A stretch of 64,000 bases of DNA from assembly GCF_004297265.1 (NCBI RefSeq), contig NZ_SCUT01000026.1:1-64000 (forward strand), in the 5' to 3' direction. A program made the position numbers and the translations under genes. The notes under the pieces were generated by a model, which was not told the DNA's origin, searched no databases, and saw nothing but the letters and a program-made list of their open reading frames with translations. Below, piece after piece: positions 54,738 to 64,000 of this stretch. This DNA is from Reyranella sp. (GTDB taxonomy: Bacteria; Pseudomonadota; Alphaproteobacteria; Reyranellales; Reyranellaceae). Positions within the stretch are counted from its first letter, which is position 1; each line of letters opens with the position of its first letter.

Positions 54738-55091
54738 ATGTCCAGACTTCTCGCTTCCCTGATCCTCGTTCTCGGCCTCATGGCGGCGGGGACCGCGCCG
54801 GTCGGCGCTCAGCAGACGCCGCCGACGGCACGAGAGACGATCGAGAAGAGCAAGGAGTCCGCGGCGGAGCGGGCCCGCGCGATGGGGCCGGAGCTGAAGG
54901 CGCTGCGCGACGAGATGACGGCGCAGGTCGGTGAGCTGCGGACGATGGTCGACCGGAAGGTCGATGAAGCCGGCCGCAAGGCGATGACCGTTGCGATCTG
55001 GGGCGCCGTGGGCTTCTTCGCGCTGATGGTGCTGGCCTCCGTATTGGGCGGGGTGATCGTGGCGCTGCTGTTCCGGCGCAACCGCGCGTAG
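54738..55091 (+). CDS. Exported coiled-coil protein with C-terminal membrane anchor
   Basis: A 117-residue protein. A signal-like segment (LLASLILVLGLMAAGTAPVGAQ) is followed by a charged helix (about 30-75, likely coiled coil) and a membrane span (VAIWGAVGFFALMVLASVLGGVIVALLF) with an RRNRA tail. The ATG at 54738 has GAGG six bases upstream and is preferred over 54726. Unknown function. Confidence 0.7.
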   Translation: MSRLLASLILVLGLMAAGTAPVGAQQTPPTARETIEKSKESAAERARAMGPELKALRDEMTAQVGELRTMVDRKVDEAGRKAMTVAIWGAVGFFALMVLASVLGGVIVALLFRRNRA

Positions 55092-55129
55092 GGTCTTTCC
55101 GACATGGATCGGGCTGCAGGGATCAATTG

Positions 55130-55249
55130 CTCCCCATTCAAATGGGGAAGTGCCCCGTCATACGGGGCGATGGGGTCATGGATATCGCAAAGGCCATGAC
55201 CCCTCCGTCGCGCTAAGAGCGCGCCACCTCCCCATTTTGAATGGGGAGG
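55130..55249. repeat. Palindromic intergenic repeat, family A, copy 3
   Basis: CTCCCCATTCAAATGGGGA opens it, ACCTCCCCATTTTGAATGGG closes it, and the core GATGGGGTCATGG and CCATGACCCCTCCGTCG match the copies at 573 and 33323. The element fills the gap between two convergent genes, as the other copies do. Confidence 0.87.
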
Positions 55250-55277
55250 AAAGTGATCCTTGTTCGCCCGGAAGAAC

Positions 55278-56936
55278 CTAACCCGCCAGCACCAGGTCGC
55301 TGGCCTTCTCGGCGACCGCCGTCACGGCGGCATTGCACATCGAAGCGGGCAGGCCCGGCAGGACCGAGGCGTCGATCACGCGCAATCCCGCGATCCCCTT
55401 CACGCGCAGGGCCTCGTCGACGACGGCGCCGATGCGGCAGGTGCCGACGGGATGGTGGAAGGAATCCGTCGCCCGGCGGATGAAGTCGGTGCGGCCGGCT
55501 TCCGTCGTCCAGGCCGGTCCGGGATAGATCTCCTTCGCCCGCCAGTCGTCGAACGCCTTGGCCGCGCCGATCTCGCGCGCGATCTCGACGCCCTTCGCCA
55601 GCACCGCGAGATCGTCGGGCTCGCCCAGGTAGTTCGGATCGATGATCGCCGCGACCCGCGGATCGCTGGAGCCGAGCCTGACACTGCCGCGGCTGCGCGG
55701 CTGCAGGTGGCAGGGCACCAGGACATAGGCCGGCGCGGAAAGAGGTCCGACGGTCGGCCGCACGAACGGCACCGACAGGCACATGACGAGAATGTCGGGA
55801 CTCTGGCCGGCGGTCGCGTGCGGTACATAGAGGAGCGAATCGCAGTGATTGTAGTGCGACGCCGGGACCGGGCGGCGCGCCTGATAGGCTACGCCGGCCA
55901 GCAGCGGGTGGTCCTCCAGATGGCGGCCGACATCGGGCAGGTTGGCTGCGCTCTCGATCCCCAGTGCGCGCAGCTCGTCGGCCGGGCCGATGCCCGACAG
56001 CATCAGCAGGCGCGGCGAATCGATTGCCCCCGCGCACAGCAGGACTTCCTTCTCGGGCCGGATGATCCCTCCGGCCAGGCGAACGCCGAGACACCGGCCG
56101 CGCTCGATCTCGAGGCCGAGCACCTCGGTACCAGTGAGCAGATCGACCCGTGTCTCGCCGTCGATGCTCTCCAGACTGTCGAGATAGGCGGTCGCGGCAT
56201 CGTCGCGGCGGTGACCCTTGATGCTGAGCTGGTTCCAACCGACGCCGGTCGTGACTTCGCCGCCGAGGTCGGGCGTCACCGGGAAGCCGGCTTGCTGCGC
56301 GGCCGCCATGAAGGCTTCGGCGACCGGCGTGCGATCGGTGACGTCGGCGAGCGACAGGACATGCAGCGGGCCGTCGCCGCCCCGCCAGGCATTGGCGCCG
56401 CTCGAGAAGGTCTCGGCGCGCCTGAAGTAGGGCAGCAGGTCGGCATGACGCCAACCCGCAGGCCAGCGATCGTAGGCCGCCGCATGGCCGCGCTGGTAGG
56501 CCAGCGCATTGATGATGCTCGATCCGCCCACCGCCTTGCCGCGCGGACAGGTGATCGCGCGGCCGCCCAGCCCGGGCTGCGGCGTGGTCATGTACCGCCA
56601 GTCCAGCGCGCTCTCCTGGAGGGTCGGCCAGGCCGGCGGTGTCGTGACGGAAGGAAGATCGGCCCGCCCGCCCGCTTCGATCAGCAGGATGCGCCGTCCG
56701 GCCTGCCCAAGCCGATGCGCCAGCACGCAGCCCGCAGATCCCGCGCCAACGATGACGTGGTCATAGGTTGTGCGAAGCTGCGCGGGCGATGTCAGAGTGC
56801 GAATGCCGCTGGCCGCCTTCGCGGGAGAGGAAAGACCGGAGAGCGCGATCCCGCCCGCCATGGCGGCGCCCAGCGCCTCGCGGCGCTTCAGCCCGCCTCT
56901 GCCGTCATTGTCGGCGAACGATGGTGTCCCGCTCAT
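55278..56936 (-). CDS. GMC-family oxidoreductase (choline dehydrogenase-like)
   Basis: A 552-residue FAD enzyme. A possible twin-arginine export signal (KRREALGAAMAGGIALSG) precedes the FAD site YDHVIVGAGSAGCVLAHRL. GGSSIINALAYQRGH and the C-terminal FHHPVGTCRIG, with the catalytic His, are the GMC signatures. It oxidises an alcohol or similar group; substrate unknown. It starts four bases inside vapC, an odd link that may be chance. Confidence 0.93.
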   Translation of the reverse strand: MSGTPSFADNDGRGGLKRREALGAAMAGGIALSGLSSPAKAASGIRTLTSPAQLRTTYDHVIVGAGSAGCVLAHRLGQAGRRILLIEAGGRADLPSVTTPPAWPTLQESALDWRYMTTPQPGLGGRAITCPRGKAVGGSSIINALAYQRGHAAAYDRWPAGWRHADLLPYFRRAETFSSGANAWRGGDGPLHVLSLADVTDRTPVAEAFMAAAQQAGFPVTPDLGGEVTTGVGWNQLSIKGHRRDDAATAYLDSLESIDGETRVDLLTGTEVLGLEIERGRCLGVRLAGGIIRPEKEVLLCAGAIDSPRLLMLSGIGPADELRALGIESAANLPDVGRHLEDHPLLAGVAYQARRPVPASHYNHCDSLLYVPHATAGQSPDILVMCLSVPFVRPTVGPLSAPAYVLVPCHLQPRSRGSVRLGSSDPRVAAIIDPNYLGEPDDLAVLAKGVEIAREIGAAKAFDDWRAKEIYPGPAWTTEAGRTDFIRRATDSFHHPVGTCRIGAVVDEALRVKGIAGLRVIDASVLPGLPASMCNAAVTAVAEKASDLVLAG

Positions 56937-57349
56937 GCTGGTGGCGCGATCAGCGCGATCTTCGGAAAGTAGGTGCGATAGCGGGCGGCGTCACGCGTGA
57001 GCAGCGGCAAACTTTCCACGGCTGCGTGAGCCCCGATGAAGAAGTCTGGCAGAACGCCGGTTCGTGTGCCCCCGGCCGCGCGATATCGCTGAAAGGCCTT
57101 CCCGGCGAGGAACAGGGCGGATCGCGGCGTCGGCGCGATCTCGATCATCGCCTGGGCGAGCATCGCATCGAGATCTTCGATCCGGGCGTAGCGGATCGAC
57201 GTCTCGGCATAGACGATATCGTTGATGAGGATCGGGCCCGCCAAGGCGGCCTCTTCGAGACGCGCCAGGGACCACTCCGACCAATCGGGATCGTCGGTCA
57301 CGAGATCGAGCAGGACGTTGGTGTCGACCAGCGTCACGTCAGCGTTCAC
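56933..57349 (-). CDS. vapC: PIN-domain toxin VapC
   Basis: A 138-residue PIN nuclease. The acids are in LVDTNVLLDLV (Asp), YAETSIR (Glu), PDFFIGAHA (Asp) and LLTRDAARY (Asp). VapC toxins cut tRNA or rRNA. The GTG start overlaps the vapB gene by 11 bases. The 3' end overlaps the GMC gene by four. Confidence 0.93.
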   Translation of the reverse strand: MNADVTLVDTNVLLDLVTDDPDWSEWSLARLEEAALAGPILINDIVYAETSIRYARIEDLDAMLAQAMIEIAPTPRSALFLAGKAFQRYRAAGGTRTGVLPDFFIGAHAAVESLPLLTRDAARYRTYFPKIALIAPPA

Positions 57350-57572
57350 CGCGCGTCATCGCCATGATCTCGGCCGTGCTCAGGCCCTTGCCGGCATGGC
57401 CGCGCAGACGCGCGAAGCGGTTGGGAGAGGCCTTCTTCTCGATCTTGACCAGAACGATACGGCCGTCCTGCGCACGTTCGAAATCGATCACGCTTCCGGG
57501 GCGGATTCCCAGCAGATCGCGAACCCGCTTCGGGATGGTGACCTGGCCTTTGCTGGTAACGGTCGTGCCCAT
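57339..57572 (-). CDS. vapB: AbrB-family antitoxin VapB
   Basis: A 77-residue protein whose N-terminal half is an AbrB/MazE swapped-hairpin domain (VTSKGQVTIPKRVRDLLGIRPG), which binds operator DNA. The C-terminal half wraps the toxin. It is first in the pair and so represses both genes. Confidence 0.93.
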   Translation of the reverse strand: MGTTVTSKGQVTIPKRVRDLLGIRPGSVIDFERAQDGRIVLVKIEKKASPNRFARLRGHAGKGLSTAEIMAMTRGER

Positions 57573-57652
57573 GTAAACCCTCGGGTAAGGAGACGTTCTC
57601 GGTTGGTATTACCTAGCATGTGTCCCGCCGGTTTTCGAGGGTCGCCTCGACC

Positions 57653-58549
57653 TCAGGTCCTGATGAAATCGACGAAGGCGCGCAGCGGTGCGGGCAGATG
57701 GCGGCGGCCGGGATAGTAGAGGAAGGGGCCGGGGAAGCTCTGCCACCAGGGCACCAGCACCGGCTCCAGGGCGCCGCTGTCGAGATGGGGGCGCAGCCAT
57801 TCCTCGAAGATGTGGACGATGCCGAGGCCGGCGACGGCGGCACTGACCGCAAGGTCGGCCGCCGAGGCGAGCCGCACCACCAGCGGGCCGGTGGGATCGA
57901 CCCGCACGACTTCGCCGTCGCGCTCGAATTCCCAGGGTGGCATGGCGCCGCTGGCGAACTGTCCGCGCAGGCAGGCGTGTTCGAGCAGATCGCGGGGGTG
58001 CATCGGCCGGCCGCGCGCCTGCAGATACTCGGGGGAAGCGGCAGTGGCGAACCGCTGGACGCGCGGACCGATCGGGACCGCGATCATGTCTTGCTCCAGG
58101 CGTTCATCGTAGCGGATCCCGGCGTCGCAGCCCGCGGCCAGGATATCGACGAAGCTGTCCTCGACGACGACCTCCAGCCGGATGTCCGGATAGGCCTTCA
58201 GAAAGGGCGCCACGATCGAGGGCAGCACCAGATGCGCCGCCACGCCCGGCACGTTGAGGCGCAGCGTCCCGACCGGCCGGTCGCGAAAACTGTTCACGAC
58301 GTCGAGGGCCGCCTCGACTTCGCCCAGGGCCGGCGTCAGCCTCTCGAGGAGTCGGGCGCCCGCTTCGGTCGGGGCGACGCTGCGCGTCGTCCGATTGAGG
58401 AGGCGCACGCCGAGTCTGGCCTCCAGCCGCCGCACCGCCTCGCTCAGGCTGGACGCCGACACGCGGCCCAGCCGCGCCGCCTCCCGGAATCCGCCGGCCT
58501 GGGCGACGGAAGCGAAGGCAGCGAGATCGTTCAGGTCGTCCATCACCAT
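57653..58549 (-). CDS. LysR-family transcriptional regulator
   Basis: A 298-residue regulator. The helix-turn-helix is LAAFASVAQAGGFREAARLGRVSASSLSEAVRRLEARLG; the effector domain begins near 90. ATG at 58549 or two codons later at 58543. It is divergent from an aldo/keto reductase, and a palindrome lies directly before its start. Confidence 0.95.
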   Translation of the reverse strand: MVMDDLNDLAAFASVAQAGGFREAARLGRVSASSLSEAVRRLEARLGVRLLNRTTRSVAPTEAGARLLERLTPALGEVEAALDVVNSFRDRPVGTLRLNVPGVAAHLVLPSIVAPFLKAYPDIRLEVVVEDSFVDILAAGCDAGIRYDERLEQDMIAVPIGPRVQRFATAASPEYLQARGRPMHPRDLLEHACLRGQFASGAMPPWEFERDGEVVRVDPTGPLVVRLASAADLAVSAAVAGLGIVHIFEEWLRPHLDSGALEPVLVPWWQSFPGPFLYYPGRRHLPAPLRAFVDFIRT

Positions 58550-58550
58550 T

Positions 58551-58566
58551 GTGCGTAATTTCGCAC
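58551..58566. promoter_or_regulatory. Candidate LysR operator
   Basis: GTGCG-TAATTT-CGCAC is an inverted repeat immediately before the LysR ATG in the divergent gap to the aldo/keto reductase. It contains the T-N11-A spacing usual for LysR sites. It would suit autorepression. Confidence 0.5.
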
Positions 58567-58642
58567 AGCCCGTTGCGATTGGGCAGGATTATCGCGCAGG
58601 GCAGCAGGGGCCATATCTCGACGGTCCCACAGGAGATTTCCC

Positions 58643-59521
58643 ATGACTCAAGCCACCGCCGGCACCTTCCGCCTCGGCAGTCGATCCGTAAACCGCCTAG
58701 GATATGGGGCGATGCAGCTCGCCGGGCCAGGAGTCTTCGGTCCGCCGCGGGATCGCGACGCCGCGCTCGCCGTGCTGCGCGAGGCGGTGGCGAGCGGCGT
58801 CGATCACATCGACACCAGCGACTTCTACGGTCCCCACATCACCAACCAGCTCATCCGCGAGGCGCTGCATCCCTATCCGGACGGCCTGGTGATCGTGACC
58901 AAGGTCGGCGCCGTGCGCGGCGACGACGCCTCGTGGAACCCGGCCTTCACCGCGGCCGATCTCACGCGCGCGGTCCACGACAATCTGCGCAATCTCGGCG
59001 TTCCGGTGCTCGACGTCGTCAATTTCCGCGTGATCATGGGCAGCGAACACGGGCCGGCCGAAGGGTCGATCGAGGCGCCCTTCACCGCGCTGGCGGAGCT
59101 TCAGCGGCAGGGGCTGATCCGCCATCTCGGCGTCAGCAACGCCACCCCCGCGCAGGTCGCCGAGGCGCGCGGCATCGCCGAGATCGTCTGCGTGCAGAAT
59201 CAGTACAACATCGCCCATCGTGCCGACGATGCCCTGATCGACGAGCTCGCGAGGCTGGGCATCGCCTACGTGCCCTTCTTCCCGCTGGGCGGCTTCACGC
59301 CGCTGCAGTCTTCGATCCTGTCGGAGGTGGCGGGGGAGCTGGCGGCCACGCCGATGCAGGTTGCGCTCGCCTGGCTGCTGCGTCGCACACCCAACATTCT
59401 CCTGATCCCCGGCACCTCTTCCGTCGCGCATCTGCACGAGAATCTGCGGGCCGCGACGCTCGAGCTTCCGGACGAAACGGTCCGGCGGCTGGACGCAATC
59501 GGCGGGACGGCCACGGGATGA
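58643..59521 (+). CDS. Aldo/keto reductase
   Basis: A 292-residue (beta/alpha)8 enzyme. DTSDFYGPHITNQ holds the catalytic Asp and Tyr, VTKVG the Lys. The fourth residue, usually His in an H-x-(P/D) phrase, is replaced (VVNFRVIMG), as in some oxidoreductase subgroups. LIPGTSSVAHLHENL is the NADPH-binding C-terminus. Its likely regulator is the divergent LysR gene. Confidence 0.94.
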   Translation: MTQATAGTFRLGSRSVNRLGYGAMQLAGPGVFGPPRDRDAALAVLREAVASGVDHIDTSDFYGPHITNQLIREALHPYPDGLVIVTKVGAVRGDDASWNPAFTAADLTRAVHDNLRNLGVPVLDVVNFRVIMGSEHGPAEGSIEAPFTALAELQRQGLIRHLGVSNATPAQVAEARGIAEIVCVQNQYNIAHRADDALIDELARLGIAYVPFFPLGGFTPLQSSILSEVAGELAATPMQVALAWLLRRTPNILLIPGTSSVAHLHENLRAATLELPDETVRRLDAIGGTATG

Positions 59522-59574
59522 GGGGCGGGGGCATGGGATCGCCCCCAGTTATGGTGGGTCGGTATCGATATTGC

Positions 59575-60762
<1,188 letters not shown>

Positions 60763-60918
60763 CAGGCTGTCGAAAAGCCGGATTGCCGGCGATCAAACGA
60801 AACAAGTGAAATAAACGAAACGAACGAATCGGAAAAAGGCGATTCCCGTGTTGCGGTAGTCCGGTACCGCATCAAGGTTGGTCGCCGGGACCCCTCGGAA
60901 GCCTGGTTCAGCAGCCTG
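60763..60918. other. Noncoding gap between ccrM and mutY
   Basis: This convergent gap is unusually A-rich in its first half, with repeated GAAAC and AAACGAA phrases near 60800-60825, unlike the surrounding high-GC DNA. I find no gene, no clear hairpin terminator and no member of the repeat families. Confidence 0.4.
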
Positions 60919-61968
60919 TCAGGCCTTCACGGCGTGCTCGATGACCTTGCGCATGACCGTCGGCAGGGCGCGTTCGTCCAGTTTGTCGAGCGCCGACCAG
61001 CTCGTGCCGGGGGCCAGCGCGGCGAGCCGGCCGGTCGTGGCGATGGCGCGCGCGACGGTGAGTTCCAGGTGGAAGTGCGTGAAGGTGTGACGCACCAGAC
61101 CGTTCATCACCGTCCAGCGCGCCGGGACCGGCGCTTCGGTGAGCGCGCTGGCCTCGACGAACGGGCCTTCCCGCCAGGCACTTGAAGGCACCTCGTCCAT
61201 CCCGCCCAGCAGGCCCTTGGCCGGCCGTTTGCGCAGCAGGACGGCCCCGTCCTTGCGCAGCAGCACGAAGGCGAGGCCGCGGCGGGTCGGCTTCCCGGCC
61301 TTCGGCGCGCGGCGCGGCAGTTCCTCGGCGATGCCCTGCTTGCGGCCCTTGCAGCCCTGCATCAGCGGGCAGATGACGCAGCGCGGGTTGCGCGGGCTGC
61401 AGATGGTGGCGCCGAGATCCATCATCGCCTGGGCATAGTCGCCGGCGCGCTGCTGCGGCACCAGCCGCGCGGCGCGGACCTGGATGTCGGGCTTGGCGTC
61501 GGGTAGCGGAGTCTCGATGGCGTAGAGGCGGACGATCACCCGCTCGACATTGCCGTCGACCGCCGAAGCCGGTTGGTCGAAGGCGATGGCCTGGATGGCC
61601 GCCGCTGTGTAGCGGCCGATGCCGGGCAGCGCGAGGAGGCCCGCCTCGTCCTCGGGGAACCGCCCGCCATGGTCGTTGGCGACGGCCTGGGCGCAGGCAT
61701 GCAGGTTGCGGGCCCGGGCGTAGTAGCCGAGGCCCGCCCACGCCGAGAGCACCTCGTCGAGCGGCGCTTCGGCCAGCGCCTCGACGGTGGGCCAGCGTTC
61801 GACGAAGCGGCGGAAATATTCGCCCACCGTGGCGACGGTGGTCTGCTGCAGCATGATCTCGGACAGCCAGACACGGTAAGGCGGCGTGCGCTCTCCCGGG
61901 GCTGCGCGCCAGGGGAGGGTGCGACGATGTCGATCATACCAGGCGAGCAGTCGGTCGGCGTGAGTCAT
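60919..61968 (-). CDS. mutY: A/G-specific adenine glycosylase
   Basis: A 349-residue base-excision repair enzyme that removes A opposite 8-oxo-G. It has LSEIMLQQTTVATV, the helix-hairpin-helix LPGIGRYTAAAI with VDGNVERV (catalytic Asp), and the 4Fe-4S loop C-x6-C-x2-C-x5-C (ICSPRNPRCVICPLMQGC). The C-terminal NUDIX-like domain recognises 8-oxo-G. ATG at 61968; a GTG two codons earlier is possible. Divergent from the DUF721 fusion gene. Confidence 0.96.
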   Translation of the reverse strand: MTHADRLLAWYDRHRRTLPWRAAPGERTPPYRVWLSEIMLQQTTVATVGEYFRRFVERWPTVEALAEAPLDEVLSAWAGLGYYARARNLHACAQAVANDHGGRFPEDEAGLLALPGIGRYTAAAIQAIAFDQPASAVDGNVERVIVRLYAIETPLPDAKPDIQVRAARLVPQQRAGDYAQAMMDLGATICSPRNPRCVICPLMQGCKGRKQGIAEELPRRAPKAGKPTRRGLAFVLLRKDGAVLLRKRPAKGLLGGMDEVPSSAWREGPFVEASALTEAPVPARWTVMNGLVRHTFTHFHLELTVARAIATTGRLAALAPGTSWSALDKLDERALPTVMRKVIEHAVKA

Positions 61969-62020
61969 GGTCACTCGAAGGGGCGTGGCCTACCATACGG
62001 GGCGGAGTTTGAAAGGGTCC

Positions 62021-63079
62021 ATGCGCGAAAACGGCTTCCGTGCGATCGGCGGTCTGGCCCAGAAGCTCACGTCCGGCATGGCGAAAGGCCGCGGCGCTTC
62101 CCTCGTGCGACTGAAGGCCGACTGGCCGGCGGTCGTCGGGCCGGAGCTGGCGCGCACCACGCGGCCCGACGCGCTGCTGGCCGGGCGCGGCGCGCGCGCC
62201 GGCAAGGCCTTGCGGCTGAAGGTTGCCGGCGCCGCTGCCCTCGAGGTCCAGCACAGGAGTGGCCAGATCGTGGAACGGGTGAATGCCTATTTCGGGCACA
62301 AGGTGATCGACGACGTGCGGATCGTGCAGGGCGTCATCCCGGCGCCGCGACCGGCACCCCGGGTCCAGCGCCGGGATCCCGCGGTCGAGCAGGCGGTGGC
62401 CAGCCGCACGGCGGCGGTCGAGGATCCAGGCCTGCGCGCGGCGCTGACGCGGCTGGGCGCCCGCATCACCGCCGGGCGCCGTGGTTTCCTGCTGGGTGGC
62501 CTGGGAGCGCTGTGCGTCGCGGACGACCTGCGGGCACAGTCTTCGGCGGCAAAGTTCCTCGATCCGCAGCCCGGCGATCACGTTCTGGGCCGTCCCGACG
62601 CCCCCAACGTGCTGATCGACTATGCCTCCTTCACCTGTCCGCACTGCGCCACCTTCAACAATGCGGTCATGCCGGCCCTGAAGCGCGACTGGATCGATAC
62701 CGGCAAGCTGAAGCTGGTGCACCGCCACTTCCCGTCGGACGCGCTCGCCACGCGCGCCAGCCTGCTGGCGGAATGCGCCGGGCCGGAGGGGTTCTTCGCC
62801 GCCGTCGACACGCTGTTCCGGACGCAGGTCCAGTGGATGACCGCCGCCGATCCGGCGGCGGAACTGATGACCGTGCTGGTGGGGCAGGGGGTGAGCGAGG
62901 CCGAGGCGCAGGCCTGCGTCGCGAACGACCGGCTTTTGGACAAAGTCATCGCCGACGTGCAGTCCGGGCAGGCGCTGGGCGTGAATTCCACCCCGACCGT
63001 GTTCATCAACGAGCAGGGATACGGCAATCCGGGCGGGATCGACGCCATCGCGGCGATTTTACGTCAGGTGGGCCGTTAA
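62021..63079 (+). CDS. DUF721/DciA-like domain fused to a DsbA-like thioredoxin domain
   Basis: A 352-residue protein in one frame. Residues 1-100 match DUF721, the domain of the helicase loader DciA (SLVRLKADWPAVVGPELA, VNAYFGHKVIDDVRIVQG). After a Pro/Arg linker, RRGFLLGGLGALCVA (153-167) looks like a Tat signal peptide, then comes a DsbA-like domain with CPHC (Cys206, Cys209) and a cis-Pro STPTVF. No start codon stands before the signal segment. These parts are expected in different compartments. A second DsbA and smc follow. Confidence 0.85.
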   Translation: MRENGFRAIGGLAQKLTSGMAKGRGASLVRLKADWPAVVGPELARTTRPDALLAGRGARAGKALRLKVAGAAALEVQHRSGQIVERVNAYFGHKVIDDVRIVQGVIPAPRPAPRVQRRDPAVEQAVASRTAAVEDPGLRAALTRLGARITAGRRGFLLGGLGALCVADDLRAQSSAAKFLDPQPGDHVLGRPDAPNVLIDYASFTCPHCATFNNAVMPALKRDWIDTGKLKLVHRHFPSDALATRASLLAECAGPEGFFAAVDTLFRTQVQWMTAADPAAELMTVLVGQGVSEAEAQACVANDRLLDKVIADVQSGQALGVNSTPTVFINEQGYGNPGGIDAIAAILRQVGR

Positions 63080-63134
63080 CGTTTGACTCCCCACAGGCGG
63101 AATTCCCAAGATGTAGTGGAGAGGGCAGATTAAA

Positions 63135-63791
63135 ATGCGGAATATCTTGATCGTCGCCGGCGGAGCCGTGGCGGTGGCAGCGATTGCGGCCGGCGTCTAC
63201 TTCGGCGCCCGCGCGCCCTCGTCCCCGCCGCCGGTGGCGGCCGTTTCGGCGCCCAACAAGGCCGCCCTCGAGAGTGTGCAGGCGGGCGATCACGTGCTGG
63301 GCGATCCGAAGGCGCCGATCACGGTCATCGAGTACGCCTCCCTTACCTGCTCGCACTGTGCGCATTTCCACACGCAGATCCTGCCCGAGATCAAGAAGAA
63401 GTGGATCGATACCGGCAAGGTGAAGCTGGTCTATCGCGACTTCCCGCTCGACCAGGTCGCGGCCAAGGCCGCGCAGATCGCCGAATGCGCCGGCAACGAC
63501 AAGTATTTCGGCGTGATCGACATCATCTTCCGCGGCCAGCCGCAGTGGGCCACGGCGACCGATCCGCTGGCCGAACTCGCCAAGCCGCTGCGCATCGCCG
63601 GCATGGGCGAGAACGAGATCAAGGCATGCCTCGCCAACGACGCGATGAGCAATGCGGTGATCAAGGACTACCAGGGTGGCGAGGCGATGGGCGTCAACTC
63701 CACGCCGACCCTGTTCATCAATGGCCAGCTCTATCGCGGGTCCCGCTCGGTCGACGAACTCGACGGCGTGTTCTCCAAGCTCGCCAAGTAG
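63135..63791 (+). CDS. DsbA-family thiol-disulfide oxidoreductase
   Basis: A 218-residue exported protein. An N-terminal membrane anchor or signal ([21 protein letters not shown]) leads to a thioredoxin fold with CSHC (Cys72, Cys75) and a late [10 protein letters not shown] (cis-Pro). It is clearly a paralogue of the domain in the preceding gene: both share DHVLG(R/D)P, W-I-D-T-G-K and GVNSTPT. Probably oxidises or isomerises disulfides in periplasmic proteins. Confidence 0.95.
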   Translation: MRNILIVAGGAVAVAAIAAGVYFGARAPSSPPPVAAVSAPNKAALESVQAGDHVLGDPKAPITVIEYASLTCSHCAHFHTQILPEIKKKWIDTGKVKLVYRDFPLDQVAAKAAQIAECAGNDKYFGVIDIIFRGQPQWATATDPLAELAKPLRIAGMGENEIKACLANDAMSNAVIKDYQGGEAMGVNSTPTLFINGQLYRGSRSVDELDGVFSKLAK

Positions 63792-63825
63792 GCAAACCGG
63801 CAAGAACCCAGACAGGCGTGGTGTA

Positions 63826-64000
63826 ATGGTCCAGTTCGACAAGCTCCGGCTCTCCGGCTTCAAGTCCTTCGTCGACCCGACCGAGCTCGTGATCGAGCCC
63901 GGCATGACCGGGATCGTGGGGCCGAACGGCTGCGGCAAGTCGAACCTGGTCGAGGCGCTGAAGTGGGTGATGGGCGAGACCTCCGCCAAGCAGATGCGCG
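63826..64000 (+). CDS. smc: Chromosome segregation protein SMC, N-terminal part
   Basis: The first 58 codons of smc, cut by the window edge. [21 protein letters not shown] and the Walker A loop GPNGCGKSN are diagnostic of the ATPase head. SMC forms the condensin that organises the chromosome. It follows dsbA by 34 bases, in the conserved mutY-DUF721-dsbA-smc neighbourhood. Confidence 0.97.
   Translation, partial: MVQFDKLRLSGFKSFVDPTELVIEPGMTGIVGPNGCGKSNLVEALKWVMGETSAKQMR

Overview
The window is a chromosomal segment of a high-GC alphaproteobacterium. Four things point there: a CcrM-type GANTC methyltransferase in a ccrM-mutY-DUF721-dsbA-smc neighbourhood, an F0-only ATP synthase operon with both b and b' subunits, the aminoglycoside-kinase-like form of homoserine kinase, and a Bug/TctC-type tripartite carboxylate transporter. 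Gene content would suit a Rhodospirillales/Reyranella-like soil or water organism, but the genus is inferred only. I see no prophage, insertion sequence, CRISPR array or rRNA operon. Accessory character is limited to small toxin-antitoxin pairs and dispersed palindromic repeats.

Layout. 1-13.5 kb: tRNA-Ser, then a translation block read leftwards (thrS, infC, rpmI, rplT, pheS, pheT, lepA). This classical gene order is interrupted between infC and rpmI by five unrelated genes (an SDR, a DUF5990-like protein, two secreted proteins and a secreted hydrolase). infC appears to start at ATA. 13.5-22.8 kb: a glycosyltransferase, a hydrolase, secreted TPR and other exported proteins, the leftward run ispH-thrB-rnhA, and a rightward translationally coupled trio (CDGSH Fe-S protein, lipoprotein, CCG-domain Fe-S protein). 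22.8-28.3 kb: an ECF41-like sigma factor divergent from a carboxymuconolactone decarboxylase, with a matching promoter between them; a LysR/acyl-CoA dehydrogenase pair; a MNT/HEPN toxin-antitoxin pair; and a TetR gene preceded by an overlapping micro-ORF and three matching palindromes.

28.4-33.3 kb: the complete glycine cleavage system, gcvT-gcvH-gcvPA-gcvPB, behind a tandem glycine riboswitch whose expression platform sequesters the gcvT ribosome binding site. 33.5-36.1 kb: the F0 operon atpI-B-E-F'-F (leftward). 36.2-45.7 kb: a sulfur/carboxylate region with a cysteine-dioxygenase-like domain fused to four rhodanese domains, a lytic transglycosylase, a CoA transferase overlapping a cysteine-dioxygenase-like gene, a TctCBA transporter and a cupin.

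45.8-55.1 kb: moaB, a phosphotransferase, two acetyltransferase-like genes, a radical SAM protein, two glutathione S-transferases, an AEC permease, a nucleotidyltransferase with an apparent C-terminal frameshift, rnhB, a VOC protein and small membrane proteins. 55.3-64 kb: a GMC oxidoreductase linked to vapBC, a LysR/aldo-keto reductase pair, ccrM preceded by four GANTC sites, mutY, a DUF721/DciA domain fused to a DsbA-like domain, a second DsbA-like gene, and the start of smc. Three copies of one palindromic repeat family sit exactly in 3'-3' convergent gaps.
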